A stretch of 22,786 bases of DNA, taken from the NCBI GenBank assembly GCA_900540335.1, contig UQFC01000041.1, positions 1 to 22,786 on the forward strand. The letters run 5' to 3'. Made by a program: the position numbers and the translations under genes. Shown one piece after another: positions 1 through 6,375 of the stretch (the stretch's first letter is position 1; every line of letters begins with the position of its first letter). Origin of the DNA: an uncultured Clostridium sp. (GTDB lineage: Bacteria; Bacillota; Clostridia; Lachnospirales; Lachnospiraceae). Under the pieces are notes generated by a model, which worked only from the letters and a program-made list of their open reading frames with translations, did not search any database and was not told the DNA's origin.

Positions 1-433
1 CATCCTGCTCTGTCAGTCGGTTTTCCACAACCTGACGCCCCAGAGCCTCCGTTATATCGTAGAACTCGGAATACACCGGAGTCTGGATTAAAACCTTGTC
101 TCCAGGTTTGGTGAATACCTGCATAATTCCCGCCAGTGCCGGAACCACGCCCAGACTCCAGCTTGCAAGCGCCGGATCAATCGTCCACCCGTTCCGGCGC
201 TCCTGCCAGGAGCAGATTGCCTTAAAATAACTGTCCGGGCGGGAGGTATAACCCCAGATTCCCTCTTCCGCCTTTTCTTTTAAAGCATCAATAATGGGCT
301 GTGCCGTTTTAAAATCCATATCAGCTACCCACAGAGGAATTACATCCATTGTGCCGAATTTTTTCACTCTTTCATCATATTTTGATGAACGGTTTGTGCT
401 GCGGTCTATAACCTGATCAAAATCATATTTCAT
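1..433 (-). CDS. PatB/MalY-family PLP-dependent C-S lyase (N-terminal part, runs off window)
   Basis: The first 144 codons of an aminotransferase-fold enzyme; the C-terminal part, including the PLP lysine, lies outside the window. Family members cleave C-S bonds in cystathionine or cysteine conjugates, giving a thiol or homocysteine, pyruvate and ammonia. The visible N-terminus has the PatB/MalY pattern: a start like MKYDFDQVIDRSTNRSSKYD, then IPLWVADMDF near residue 39, GIWGYTSRP near 66, and VVPAL followed by TPVY further on. The ATG at 433 is preceded by AAAGGAG with good spacing. A strong terminator ends only 21 bases upstream of this start, so the gene has no obvious private promoter. 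Family assignment is firm. The exact substrate, and whether MalY-like regulatory activity exists, cannot be told. Confidence 0.88.
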   Translation of the reverse strand, partial: MKYDFDQVIDRSTNRSSKYDERVKKFGTMDVIPLWVADMDFKTAQPIIDALKEKAEEGIWGYTSRPDSYFKAICSWQERRNGWTIDPALASWSLGVVPALAGIMQVFTKPGDKVLIQTPVYSEFYDITEALGRQVVENRLTEQD

Positions 434-454
434 ACTCTCCACTCCTTTCCTCTG

Positions 455-515
455 AAAAAAAAAGAACATGCCGACGCATATTCTTTTCTTTCAGCCGGGG
501 GCATAATCCCCCGGC
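455..515 (-). terminator. Rho-independent terminator (two stacked hairpins) after the cell-wall-binding protein
   Basis: On the minus strand an 8-bp GC-rich stem (494-501 with 508-515, loop 502-507) is followed by a second 8-bp stem (476-483 with 464-471, loop 472-475, one G-U pair). Nine uninterrupted T residues (463-455) follow. The stop codon of the gene it ends is at 538-540. The T-run ends 21 bases before the start codon of the patB-like gene. Confidence 0.8.
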
Positions 516-537
516 CCGTTGTGATTCATTTGTCCGC

Positions 538-1035
538 TTAGGATGGAATCCATGCTCCGTCCGCGCCTACCTGATATCCATCCGGTGTCGTGGTATTCGT
601 AAGCAGGTGACCTCTGGTTCCATCAGAGATCTCATGGAAATAATACCATTTTCCGTCAATCTGATGCCAGCCCGTATACATATGGCCTCTGGTTCCGTCA
701 GCTGCAGCATGGAGGTAATAAACCTGATCGTCCAGCCTCAGCCAGCCGCTTGCCATATTGCTGTTTGCATCAAAATAGTACCAGGAATCTACTCCGCCCC
801 AGTGTACCAGCTGCCAGCAGGAGGTAGCAAGGCTTCCGTCAAAATAAGTAAAGGTCCAGTTCCCATCCGGACGCTGCAGCCAGTACCCGTCAGCTGCATC
901 TGATACGGCTCCAACCGGCGGTGCAGATTCTGCATAGGCGCAAAGCGGTACTGCCGCAGTCATCGCTGCCGCTGCCATCAGAGCTGTGAGCATTCTGCGG
1001 CCTGCTTTGCTGAATGTGAAAAGAATTTTTCTCAT
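538..1035 (-). CDS. Small secreted cell-wall-binding-repeat protein
   Basis: A 165-aa exported protein. Residues 1-35 form a signal peptide: the basic start MRKILFTFSKAGRR, a hydrophobic Ala/Met-rich core, and cleavage probably after AYA at 33-35. The rest is aromatic/Gly-rich repeats of the choline/glucan-binding (CW_binding) type, for example DGNWTFTYFDGS, DSWYYFDANSNMASGW, DQVYYLH and GKWYYFHEISDGTRGH, ending in PDGYQVGADGAWIPS. Such repeats bind cell-wall polymers or polysaccharide. No catalytic domain is present, so it is a stand-alone binding module. This is common in Lachnospiraceae but of unknown function. A short hairpin (1053-1058 with 1066-1071) lies in its leader, and a strong terminator follows it. 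Confidence 0.85.
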   Translation of the reverse strand: MRKILFTFSKAGRRMLTALMAAAAMTAAVPLCAYAESAPPVGAVSDAADGYWLQRPDGNWTFTYFDGSLATSCWQLVHWGGVDSWYYFDANSNMASGWLRLDDQVYYLHAAADGTRGHMYTGWHQIDGKWYYFHEISDGTRGHLLTNTTTPDGYQVGADGAWIPS

Positions 1036-1085
1036 AAATTCTCCTTTCTTTCGCAGTTTTCCGTCAACTGCTTTTCTTGTTTTGA

Positions 1086-1114
1086 ATTATAGTACAAAAC
1101 TGCAAAAGGAAACA
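1086..1114 (-). promoter_or_regulatory. Candidate promoter for the cell-wall-binding protein
   Basis: A perfect TATAAT (-10) lies at 1091-1086 on the minus strand, about 50 bases upstream of the start codon. At the correct 17-bp distance the -35 (TGTTTC) is a poor match to TTGACA. No clear terminator is visible between this gene and the upstream operon ending at 1184, so read-through is also possible. Confidence 0.4.
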
Positions 1115-1183
1115 TATCCTCTTTTGAGGAAATTTAAGAAGAAATGTATGCATTTTTCACAAAAAATATTTCATTGAAAAAAT

Positions 1184-1546
1184 TTAGTGATGTCCGCCGC
1201 ACTCGTCTGCATGCTCATGGTTATGGCAGATAGAGCCGGTAGAAATCAGCTCACCCTTTAAATAAGTCTCTACAGCTGCTCTTGCATCTCCCTGAACGCC
1301 TACAATGACTTCTACACCGCGTTCATTGAAAATGTCAACTGCGCCGCCGCCCATACCGCCGGAAATAATTACCTGAGCTCCGTTATCTGCCAGGAAATTG
1401 GGCAGAAAGCCCGGACGATGACCCGGATTGGGAACAGAGTTTTCAGAAATAATCTTTCCGTCCTCTGTGTCAAAAAAGATAAAGTTCTCACAATGTCCAA
1501 AATGTCCTGCTACACTGTTTCCCATAGCTGCTACTGCAATTTTCAT
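1184..1546 (-). CDS. NifX/ORP-like protein (dinitrogenase iron-molybdenum cofactor domain) with Cys/His tail
   Basis: About 120 aa. MKIAVAAMGNSVAGHFGHCENF at the N-terminus and the Gly-rich SGGMGGGAVDIF segment are typical of the NifX/NafY/NifB-C-terminal/Orange Protein fold, which binds metal-sulfur clusters. The last 17 residues (GSICHNHEHADECGGHH) are an unusually Cys/His-rich probable metal-binding tail. I chose ATG at 1546 because AGGAG lies 9 bases upstream; a TTG at 1552 is only 3 bases from it. It is the last gene of the operon, 6 bases after the MinD-type ATPase gene. No nitrogenase genes are visible, so a nitrogenase role is unlikely. A metal-sulfur cluster carrier or scaffold working with the adjacent ATPases is inferred. 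Confidence 0.85.
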   Translation of the reverse strand: MKIAVAAMGNSVAGHFGHCENFIFFDTEDGKIISENSVPNPGHRPGFLPNFLADNGAQVIISGGMGGGAVDIFNERGVEVIVGVQGDARAAVETYLKGELISTGSICHNHEHADECGGHH

Positions 1547-1552
1547 AATCAA

Positions 1553-2422
1553 TTACTCCTTTATATTTAATAATTTGTTAACGTTTTGATAGATCTCCAG
1601 CAATGCATTTCCAGCCGGACAATCGATGTCTGCAAGGGTTTTCCCTGTATTAATCGCCTCGGAAGCAGACTTGTCATACGGAATCTGTCCAACAAACGGA
1701 AGGTGTTCTTCCTGACAAAACCGTTTGATCTCCTCTGTATGTTCCGGGCTTACATCCCATTTATTAACACAGACTGCCAGTTTCGCCTGCAGATTTTCAG
1801 CTGTTTTTACCAGCCTTTTTAAATCACTGATTCCGGAAAAACTGGGTTCTGCCACTACCAGAACCAGATCCATGCCGCTGACAGATGCAATAACCGGACA
1901 TCCGATTCCGGGAGAGCCGTCTATCACAGCAAGCTCTGTTTTCCCGGCATGCTTCAGCATCGCCATTTTTACCTCGGTAACCAGCTTTCCGGAATTTCCA
2001 CGGCCCATTTTCAAAGAGGCAGTGGAAAATACACCGTCCTCCAGATACAGTTCCTTTCTCCCGGCCACATCCTTTTCCAGGGTCACTGCCCCGGCCGGAC
2101 ATACGTAAGAACAGACACCACATCCCTCACAGGCATATTCATTTACCTGAAACCTGCCCTCACATGGAATCAGGGCAGAAAAACGGCAGTGGGACCGGCA
2201 GATTCCGCAGCCTGTGCATTTTTCCGGATCAATTACCGCCTTATCGCCTCCCAGAAAGGACGACACCTCGGGCGTTCCCTTCCGCTCTGCCACAAGATGA
2301 AGGTTGGGAGCGTCCACATCACAGTCTGCAATGGCTTTCGTCCGGGAAAAGCGAATCAAAGCCGCTGCTGTAGTGGTTTTTCCCGTACCGCCCTTTCCGC
2401 TTAATATCAAAAGCCGCTTCAT
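1553..2422 (-). CDS. MinD/Mrp-type P-loop ATPase with inserted 2x[4Fe-4S] ferredoxin domain (copy 1)
   Basis: 289 aa. A deviant Walker A motif (GKGGTGKTT, about 9-17) and the DCDVDAPN switch (33-40) place it in the MinD/ParA/Mrp superfamily. A ferredoxin module is inserted at about 63-112, with Cys 69/72/75/79 and Cys 98/101/104/108, the ligands for two [4Fe-4S] clusters. DGSPGIGCP (about 168-176) is the Walker B region. Tandem ATPases of this kind are found in strict anaerobes, including the two ATPases of the Desulfovibrio ORP complex; Mrp/NBP35 relatives carry Fe-S clusters. Its start overlaps the preceding paralogue by 4 bases (ATGA), implying translational coupling and probably a heterodimer. 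The function is inferred from context. Confidence 0.88.
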   Translation of the reverse strand: MKRLLILSGKGGTGKTTTAAALIRFSRTKAIADCDVDAPNLHLVAERKGTPEVSSFLGGDKAVIDPEKCTGCGICRSHCRFSALIPCEGRFQVNEYACEGCGVCSYVCPAGAVTLEKDVAGRKELYLEDGVFSTASLKMGRGNSGKLVTEVKMAMLKHAGKTELAVIDGSPGIGCPVIASVSGMDLVLVVAEPSFSGISDLKRLVKTAENLQAKLAVCVNKWDVSPEHTEEIKRFCQEEHLPFVGQIPYDKSASEAINTGKTLADIDCPAGNALLEIYQNVNKLLNIKE

Positions 2423-3252
2423 GATACACCTCCCGTCTGCTGAATCTGTGCAAGAAGTTCAGAAAAGATATGGCGCATCTCTGGACTGTGATAAGAAACG
2501 ATCTGTCCCGCTGCAGCCAGAGCTGCAATATGGGGATCGTAGGGAATTCTGGCCAGAACCGGAAGCTCCTTCTCCCTGCAGAACTGTTCTAACGGTTCAT
2601 ACCGGGTATCCTGCTTGTTAATCACAACACCGCAGGGCTTTCCAAGAAGGGTAACCAGTTCATGAACCATCTGGAAATTATGAAATCCGAAGGCTGTCGG
2701 CTCTGCCACAAGAACACAGAAATCCGCATCCATCACACATTCCATTACACTGCAGGCACTGCCCGGAGGACAATCTAAAACAGTAAATCCTTCCGCCTGC
2801 TTCAGCGCTTCCCGGATAATCGGAATTCCCGAAGCTTCTCCCGGATTTAAAATCCCGGTTACCACCCGGACGTTTTCTGCTGTCCCGATTTCCAGAACAC
2901 CAACCGGCTTTTCTTTTTCTGTAATGGCTTTTTCCGGACAAACCAGACTGCAGCCGCCGCAGCTGTGGCAGACCTCGGAAAAGACCATCGGTTTTTCTTT
3001 GATATACATCAGGGCATGAAACCGGCAAAACTGTACGCACTTTTTACATCCGTTACAGCGTTCGGCATCAAAAACAGGAAGAAGCGTGCTTACCTGGGAA
3101 GAGGTCACCTGACCGGGCTGAAAAAACAGCCGTCCATTCGGTTCCTCCACATCACAGTCAATATAAACCGCATGCTCTGCCGCTGCTGCAAGGTTCACTG
3201 CAGTCAGGGTTTTTCCTGCTCCGCCCTTTCCGCTTAAACAGGCAATCTTCAC
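2419..3252 (-). CDS. MinD/Mrp-type P-loop ATPase with inserted 2x[4Fe-4S] ferredoxin domain (copy 2)
   Basis: 277 aa, a paralogue of the next gene downstream with the same layout. It has a deviant Walker A GKGGAGKT (8-15), the DCDVEEPN switch (32-39), a ferredoxin insert with Cys 66/69/72/76 and 95/98/101/105, and a Walker B region at LDCPPGSACSV. The DCPPG here against DGSPG in the partner suggests the two subunits have diverged. It overlaps the DUF134-NifX gene upstream by 4 bases and the second ATPase downstream by 4 bases, so the three are probably translated in a coupled way. The likely role is ATP-dependent, redox-linked handling of a metal-sulfur cluster. The cargo is unknown. Confidence 0.88.
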   Translation of the reverse strand: MKIACLSGKGGAGKTLTAVNLAAAAEHAVYIDCDVEEPNGRLFFQPGQVTSSQVSTLLPVFDAERCNGCKKCVQFCRFHALMYIKEKPMVFSEVCHSCGGCSLVCPEKAITEKEKPVGVLEIGTAENVRVVTGILNPGEASGIPIIREALKQAEGFTVLDCPPGSACSVMECVMDADFCVLVAEPTAFGFHNFQMVHELVTLLGKPCGVVINKQDTRYEPLEQFCREKELPVLARIPYDPHIAALAAAGQIVSYHSPEMRHIFSELLAQIQQTGGVS

Positions 3253-3974
3253 TGCACACCGTGGAAGCCGCCATGAAACTGAGTCAGTTTCTGGAGTCTT
3301 CCCTCCTCCAGAGCAGCCAGATCCTCCGCTGCGGCTTTATTTGCGGATTTATAAATTTTCATGCCTGCTTCATGAAAAACATCAGCTGCATTCTGTCCGC
3401 ATCGGACAGTAATCAGATCCGTTACACCATTGTCTACCAGAAACTGAGCTGCCTGAATTCCCGCACCTCCCTGCGCCTGAGCTGCCGGGTTCTCTTCTAT
3501 GGTGTCGGTTCCGTTTTCCCGAAATAAAAAATAAGGCGCACGAGCTAAAACAATGCACACATCCTGCTGATTTTCATCCAGGGGAATTGCAATCTTCATT
3601 CCTTCAACCTCCTTTAGCAATCTTTGTTCACAGCGGATTCGGTGTCTCCTGCAGCCTCCGCAGCCGCAGAAATCTTCTCTGCCGTCGCAAAGCTGGTAAT
3701 CACCGCCTTCAATTCTCAGAGGACGCCCGTCTACAAGAGCCTCTGCCAGTTTCTGCCTGGCAGAATTGTAGATCATCTGAACGGTAGTTCTTGCAACCTG
3801 CATGTAGCTGCTGCACTCCTCCTGAGAAAATCCCTGCCGGTCAATCAGACGAATCGCCTCATATTCGTCCACGGTAAGGATCACGGCAGAATCACAGGAG
3901 CCGCTGCCCGCCGGAAAAAATTCCCGAATCTGAGGCATCTGACATACTTTTCTGCATTTCTTTGGTCTTGGCAT
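3249..3974 (-). CDS. DUF134 helix-turn-helix regulator fused to a NifX-like domain
   Basis: 241 aa. Residues 1-95 are a DUF134 domain: MPRPKKCRKV start, ILTVDEYEAIRLID, then a helix-turn-helix around GFSQEECSSYMQVARTTVQMIYNSARQKL. A Cys-rich linker follows (Cys 96, 103, 105, 108, 115), then a NifX-like domain from Met126 (MKIAIPLDENQQ) to about 225, and a FHGGFHG tail. ATG at 3974 has GGAGG upstream; a longer frame opening at 4037 starts at the predicted transcription start and lacks a ribosome site. It is the first gene of the operon behind a strong promoter flanked by twin palindromes, so autoregulation by this protein is likely. The Cys cluster or NifX domain could sense Fe-S or metal status. 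DNA binding is inferred from family and context. Confidence 0.87.
   Translation of the reverse strand: MPRPKKCRKVCQMPQIREFFPAGSGSCDSAVILTVDEYEAIRLIDRQGFSQEECSSYMQVARTTVQMIYNSARQKLAEALVDGRPLRIEGGDYQLCDGREDFCGCGGCRRHRIRCEQRLLKEVEGMKIAIPLDENQQDVCIVLARAPYFLFRENGTDTIEENPAAQAQGGAGIQAAQFLVDNGVTDLITVRCGQNAADVFHEAGMKIYKSANKAAAEDLAALEEGRLQKLTQFHGGFHGVQ
3597..3615 (-). promoter_or_regulatory. Internal Shine-Dalgarno and in-frame ATG at the DUF134/NifX junction
   Basis: Inside the fusion gene, exactly where the NifX-like domain begins, AAAGGAGGT (3615-3607) precedes ATG (3599-3597) with 8 bases between AGGAGG and the ATG. This is at least as good as the true operon ribosome sites. It would allow the NifX domain (about 116 aa) to be made alone as well as in the fusion. 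Confidence 0.5.
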
Positions 3975-4023
3975 ATGGACCTCCCTGTATTTCCTGTCGC
4001 TGTGTTGCTGCACCAGTTTATTT

Positions 4024-4037
4024 ATGACATATGTCAT
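4024..4037. promoter_or_regulatory. Palindromic operator 2, just downstream of the transcription start
   Basis: Perfect 14-bp palindrome ATGACATATGTCAT, sharing the TGACATATGTCA core with operator 1, at roughly +5 to +18 of the predicted transcript. Centre-to-centre distance to operator 1 is 40 bp, close to four helical turns, as expected for cooperative repressor dimers. Confidence 0.7.
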
Positions 4038-4048
4038 TAACCAATTGG

Positions 4049-4077
4049 AGTATATCTCTATTTATGACATATGTCAA
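4049..4077 (-). promoter_or_regulatory. Sigma-A promoter of the DUF134/ferredoxin-ATPase operon
   Basis: TTGACA (4077-4072), a 17-bp spacer, then TATACT (4054-4049): a full consensus -35 and a near-consensus -10. The predicted start is near 4042, about 68 bases upstream of the ATG at 3974. The -35 lies inside the last codons of the acetamidase gene. One palindrome overlaps the -35 and another sits just after the transcription start. Confidence 0.8.
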
Positions 4078-4978
4078 TAACTTTTTCTTTCAACTGACGC
4101 AGAAGCTCCCGCGGCAGCTCCATCACACAGCCTTTCAGAGGATTCACAATCTGGCTGATGCGAAGATTTCCCTGAAGGGACAAAAGCATTGCTGCCTGAG
4201 CATCCGTCAGTTCAAATTCTTCTATCAGCCACCGATGCATTTTTCTTGCCGCTGTAAGACTGCATTCATCCAAGGATGCTGCCGCCGCAGTCGTGCAGCA
4301 GGTATCTTCCGTCACCAGAAAAGGTGTTGGCAGAAAACGCGGTTTTTTTATTAAATTCACTTTCAACACAACACTGCCGTTCACCTCAAGGCCGCAGATC
4401 GCCGTTTCTCCGTCCCCCTGTACACCGTGAAGATCTCCTACCGACAGAAGGCCTCCGGGTACAGACACCGGAAGATAGAGTCGGCTCCCGATTCCCAGAT
4501 CCCGGATATCCAGATTTCCTCCGTGTTCTCCCGGCTCTTCCGTAGAAACAGGAGCTCCTGCCGGACAGGTTCCGATCACTCCAATCATAGGGCGGAGTTT
4601 GATTTGAATATCCTCGTCAAAAGCCACACTTCCGCCTTCAATAGGGAACTGACGGCAGTGGCTTCCCTCAATTTCATAGGTGCCAACCCCGTTCCGGACG
4701 CACATGGAACCGAAACAGTCCACGGCAATATCCAGAATCTCAATCTCCAGCACATCTCCCGGCTCTGCTCCGCGAATATACAACGGGCCTGTTACCGGAT
4801 TTCCTTCCGGCATTGCAAGCTTCGAATAATCCATACCGTCTCCGGTGATTCTTTTCCCGTAGCAGTCCATACAGCAAAATACTACCGTTTCCCCGTCATC
4901 AGCATATGCAGCCGGCTCTTCCTTCGAATCAAAAAAAATCCGGATATTCTCCGGTTTTAAAATCTGCTGATTTTTCAT
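4058..4978 (-). CDS. Acetamidase/formamidase family amidohydrolase
   Basis: 306 aa, the usual length for the short bacterial members of the FmdA/AmdA family, which hydrolyse short amides to the acid plus ammonia. Family signatures are visible: CPAGAPVSTEEPGEHGGNLD (138-157, with the metal-associated HGGN) and GDLHGVQGDGE (181-191). No signal peptide, so cytosolic. AGGAGG stands before the ATG. It follows the small coiled-coil gene by 28 bases and probably belongs to the same transcript. Its last codons contain the -35 and one operator of the next operon. The true substrate is not predictable; many clostridial members are annotated without experimental support. Confidence 0.88.
   Translation of the reverse strand: MKNQQILKPENIRIFFDSKEEPAAYADDGETVVFCCMDCYGKRITGDGMDYSKLAMPEGNPVTGPLYIRGAEPGDVLEIEILDIAVDCFGSMCVRNGVGTYEIEGSHCRQFPIEGGSVAFDEDIQIKLRPMIGVIGTCPAGAPVSTEEPGEHGGNLDIRDLGIGSRLYLPVSVPGGLLSVGDLHGVQGDGETAICGLEVNGSVVLKVNLIKKPRFLPTPFLVTEDTCCTTAAAASLDECSLTAARKMHRWLIEEFELTDAQAAMLLSLQGNLRISQIVNPLKGCVMELPRELLRQLKEKVIDICHK
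4065..4076. promoter_or_regulatory. Palindromic operator 1, overlapping the -35
   Basis: Perfect 12-bp palindrome TGACATATGTCA covering most of the -35 hexamer of the DUF134 operon promoter. It also encodes part of the C-terminus of the acetamidase (IDICHK). An identical copy lies exactly 40 bp away. Confidence 0.7.
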
Positions 4979-5006
4979 ATATCAATGCCTCCTTCATCAC
5001 TTATTT

Positions 5007-5312
5007 TTACTTCTGCTCCTGACTCTGCTCCAGCAGCTGTTCTGATATTCTGAGGATCGCCTCCTGCTTTTCACGCAGAGAGCGGGAACGGGCCTCCTCT
5101 TCCGAAAGCGCTGCATACAAATGAATGGCGTTGACACGATCCCAGATAATCTCTCTTTCCTTTTCCCTGGCCATGGCCGCCTCCTTTGCAGCCTCCGTCT
5201 CCTCCCGCAGACTCTCTCTGCAGACTTCCAGCTGGCGGTTCTTTTCACGCAGTCTGAGCGCCAGAAAAACAACTCCCCCTGACAGAATGATTGCAAATAC
5301 CGCACACACCAT
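5007..5312 (-). CDS. Small membrane-anchored coiled-coil protein, function unknown
   Basis: 101 aa. Residues 1-19 (MVCAVFAIILSGGVVFLAL) form one transmembrane helix. The rest is charged, Glu/Arg/Lys-rich and predicted as a long cytoplasmic coiled coil (about 20-100, ending EQLLEQSQEQK). I do not recognise a family. Its ATG overlaps the stop of the upstream gene as TAATG, with GGAGG inside that gene, so the two are translationally coupled and their products may act together. An overlapping frame at 4997-5305 is a shadow. Confidence 0.7.
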   Translation of the reverse strand: MVCAVFAIILSGGVVFLALRLREKNRQLEVCRESLREETEAAKEAAMAREKEREIIWDRVNAIHLYAALSEEEARSRSLREKQEAILRISEQLLEQSQEQK

Positions 5313-6343
5313 TATTTTCCTCCCTTCGGCAGGTTTTCACTGACTGCCCTGCGCAGCTCATCCGGATGCACCGGCATAGAAAGAACCGTAAGCCCGGTGC
5401 CATCACTGACAGAATATTCTTCCTTCTTTGTTTTTTTCGTCAAAAGAATTGCCGGAACCTCCAGCTTCTGAAATCCTGTTTTCTTCAGCTTTTCCCAGGA
5501 AAATTCATCCGCAATCCAAAGCGATGGCTTCCGGTTCCCCGTTCGTTTTTTCATCTCCTCCACAGAAGAAAATACCTGGATATGTACCGGAATCCGATTG
5601 ACCGCCTGATACAGCCCGCGTCCGTATTCCTCGTCTCTGCAGAGAATCACAACGAGAAAATCTGCTTTTTTTCTTTGTCCTGACTCAATAAAGTCAAGAA
5701 CCGGCGTATTATAAAGCTGAAACTTCTTTTCCTGATAAACGGAATGATAATAGCTCCTTGCCGCCTGGCACATTCTTCGGCAAAACTGTTCGATATCAAT
5801 TCGAATATCCGTCACTCCATCCTGACGGCTGGATGAATCCAGCTGACATAGAGAGGTTCCGCAGTTGACGCCCAGATGAAAGCGTGTTCCCTCTTCCTCT
5901 TCATCATTCAGAAATCCTTTGTTCTGGTGCAGGTATTCACACCTGAGCTGCCAGCACCGTTCTCCCGAAATATACGGAGAAGGATCTCTGGGAGATACCT
6001 TAAAAAACTTTCCCGCGTATTCGTCAAACCACCTGATATACTGAGTCCCCACATCGCGGGACGGGTTCTTCTGCCGATCCAGAATCACTCTTCCGTCCCG
6101 ATATCGTTTTACAATCTCCGGAAATGCAATCCCACCGCAAATATCCGGCAGGGTCAGAGCCAGCGCCAGGGCAGACTGCCATCTTCCGTCCTCAATATTA
6201 AATTCCACTTCATCTACACGATGAAGGAATGTAAAGCTTACATCTTCCCGACTCATATTCCTTAACAGAAACCTCCTTACTTCTGGATAATACAGGAACA
6301 AACCTTTTTCCGCTTCAAACTTTTCTATAAGTTTATCATACAA
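5312..6343 (-). CDS. Unknown two-domain protein: widespread DICG domain plus degenerate receiver-like domain
   Basis: Up to 343 aa; not recognised as a named family. Residues about 40-170 (FLHRVDEVEFNIEDGRW, ALALALTLPDICGGI, IRWFDEYAGKFF, ISGERCWQLRCEYLHQ) look like a small domain of unknown function that I recall as a stand-alone protein in many bacteria. Residues about 225-335 (ADFLVVILCRDEEYGRGLY, SLWIADEFSWE, VPAILLTKK, PVHPDELRRAV) resemble a CheY/TadZ-like receiver fold without a clear phospho-acceptor pocket. The start is uncertain. The frame opens with TTG at 6343, which lacks a ribosome site and lies within the predicted promoter. An ATG at 6256 has AGGAGG 15 bases upstream and would remove 29 residues. 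It is coupled to the small membrane coiled-coil gene downstream. Confidence 0.72.
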   Translation of the reverse strand: MYDKLIEKFEAEKGLFLYYPEVRRFLLRNMSREDVSFTFLHRVDEVEFNIEDGRWQSALALALTLPDICGGIAFPEIVKRYRDGRVILDRQKNPSRDVGTQYIRWFDEYAGKFFKVSPRDPSPYISGERCWQLRCEYLHQNKGFLNDEEEEGTRFHLGVNCGTSLCQLDSSSRQDGVTDIRIDIEQFCRRMCQAARSYYHSVYQEKKFQLYNTPVLDFIESGQRKKADFLVVILCRDEEYGRGLYQAVNRIPVHIQVFSSVEEMKKRTGNRKPSLWIADEFSWEKLKKTGFQKLEVPAILLTKKTKKEEYSVSDGTGLTVLSMPVHPDELRRAVSENLPKGGK

Positions 6344-6358
6344 TCAGAATGTTCTCAA
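6330..6358 (-). promoter_or_regulatory. Candidate promoter for the DICG/receiver-like operon
   Basis: TTGAGA (6358-6353), 17-bp spacer, TAAACT (6335-6330). The predicted start near 6323 falls inside the longest reading frame, which would favour the ATG at 6256 as the true start. Moderate match only. Confidence 0.45.
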
Positions 6359-6375
6359 TACAGGAGAACGTTTCC

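Noticed and set aside
1184..3974. A nitrogenase cofactor (nif) cluster
   Set aside because: The domain names suggest nif, but there are no nifH, nifD, nifK, nifE, nifN or radical-SAM nifB genes here, and the gene set fits ORP/Mrp-type clusters better.
3249..4037. Longer version of the DUF134 gene starting at 4037
   Set aside because: It would start at the predicted transcription start inside an operator palindrome, with no ribosome site. MPRPKK at 3974 has a good one and matches the family N-terminus.
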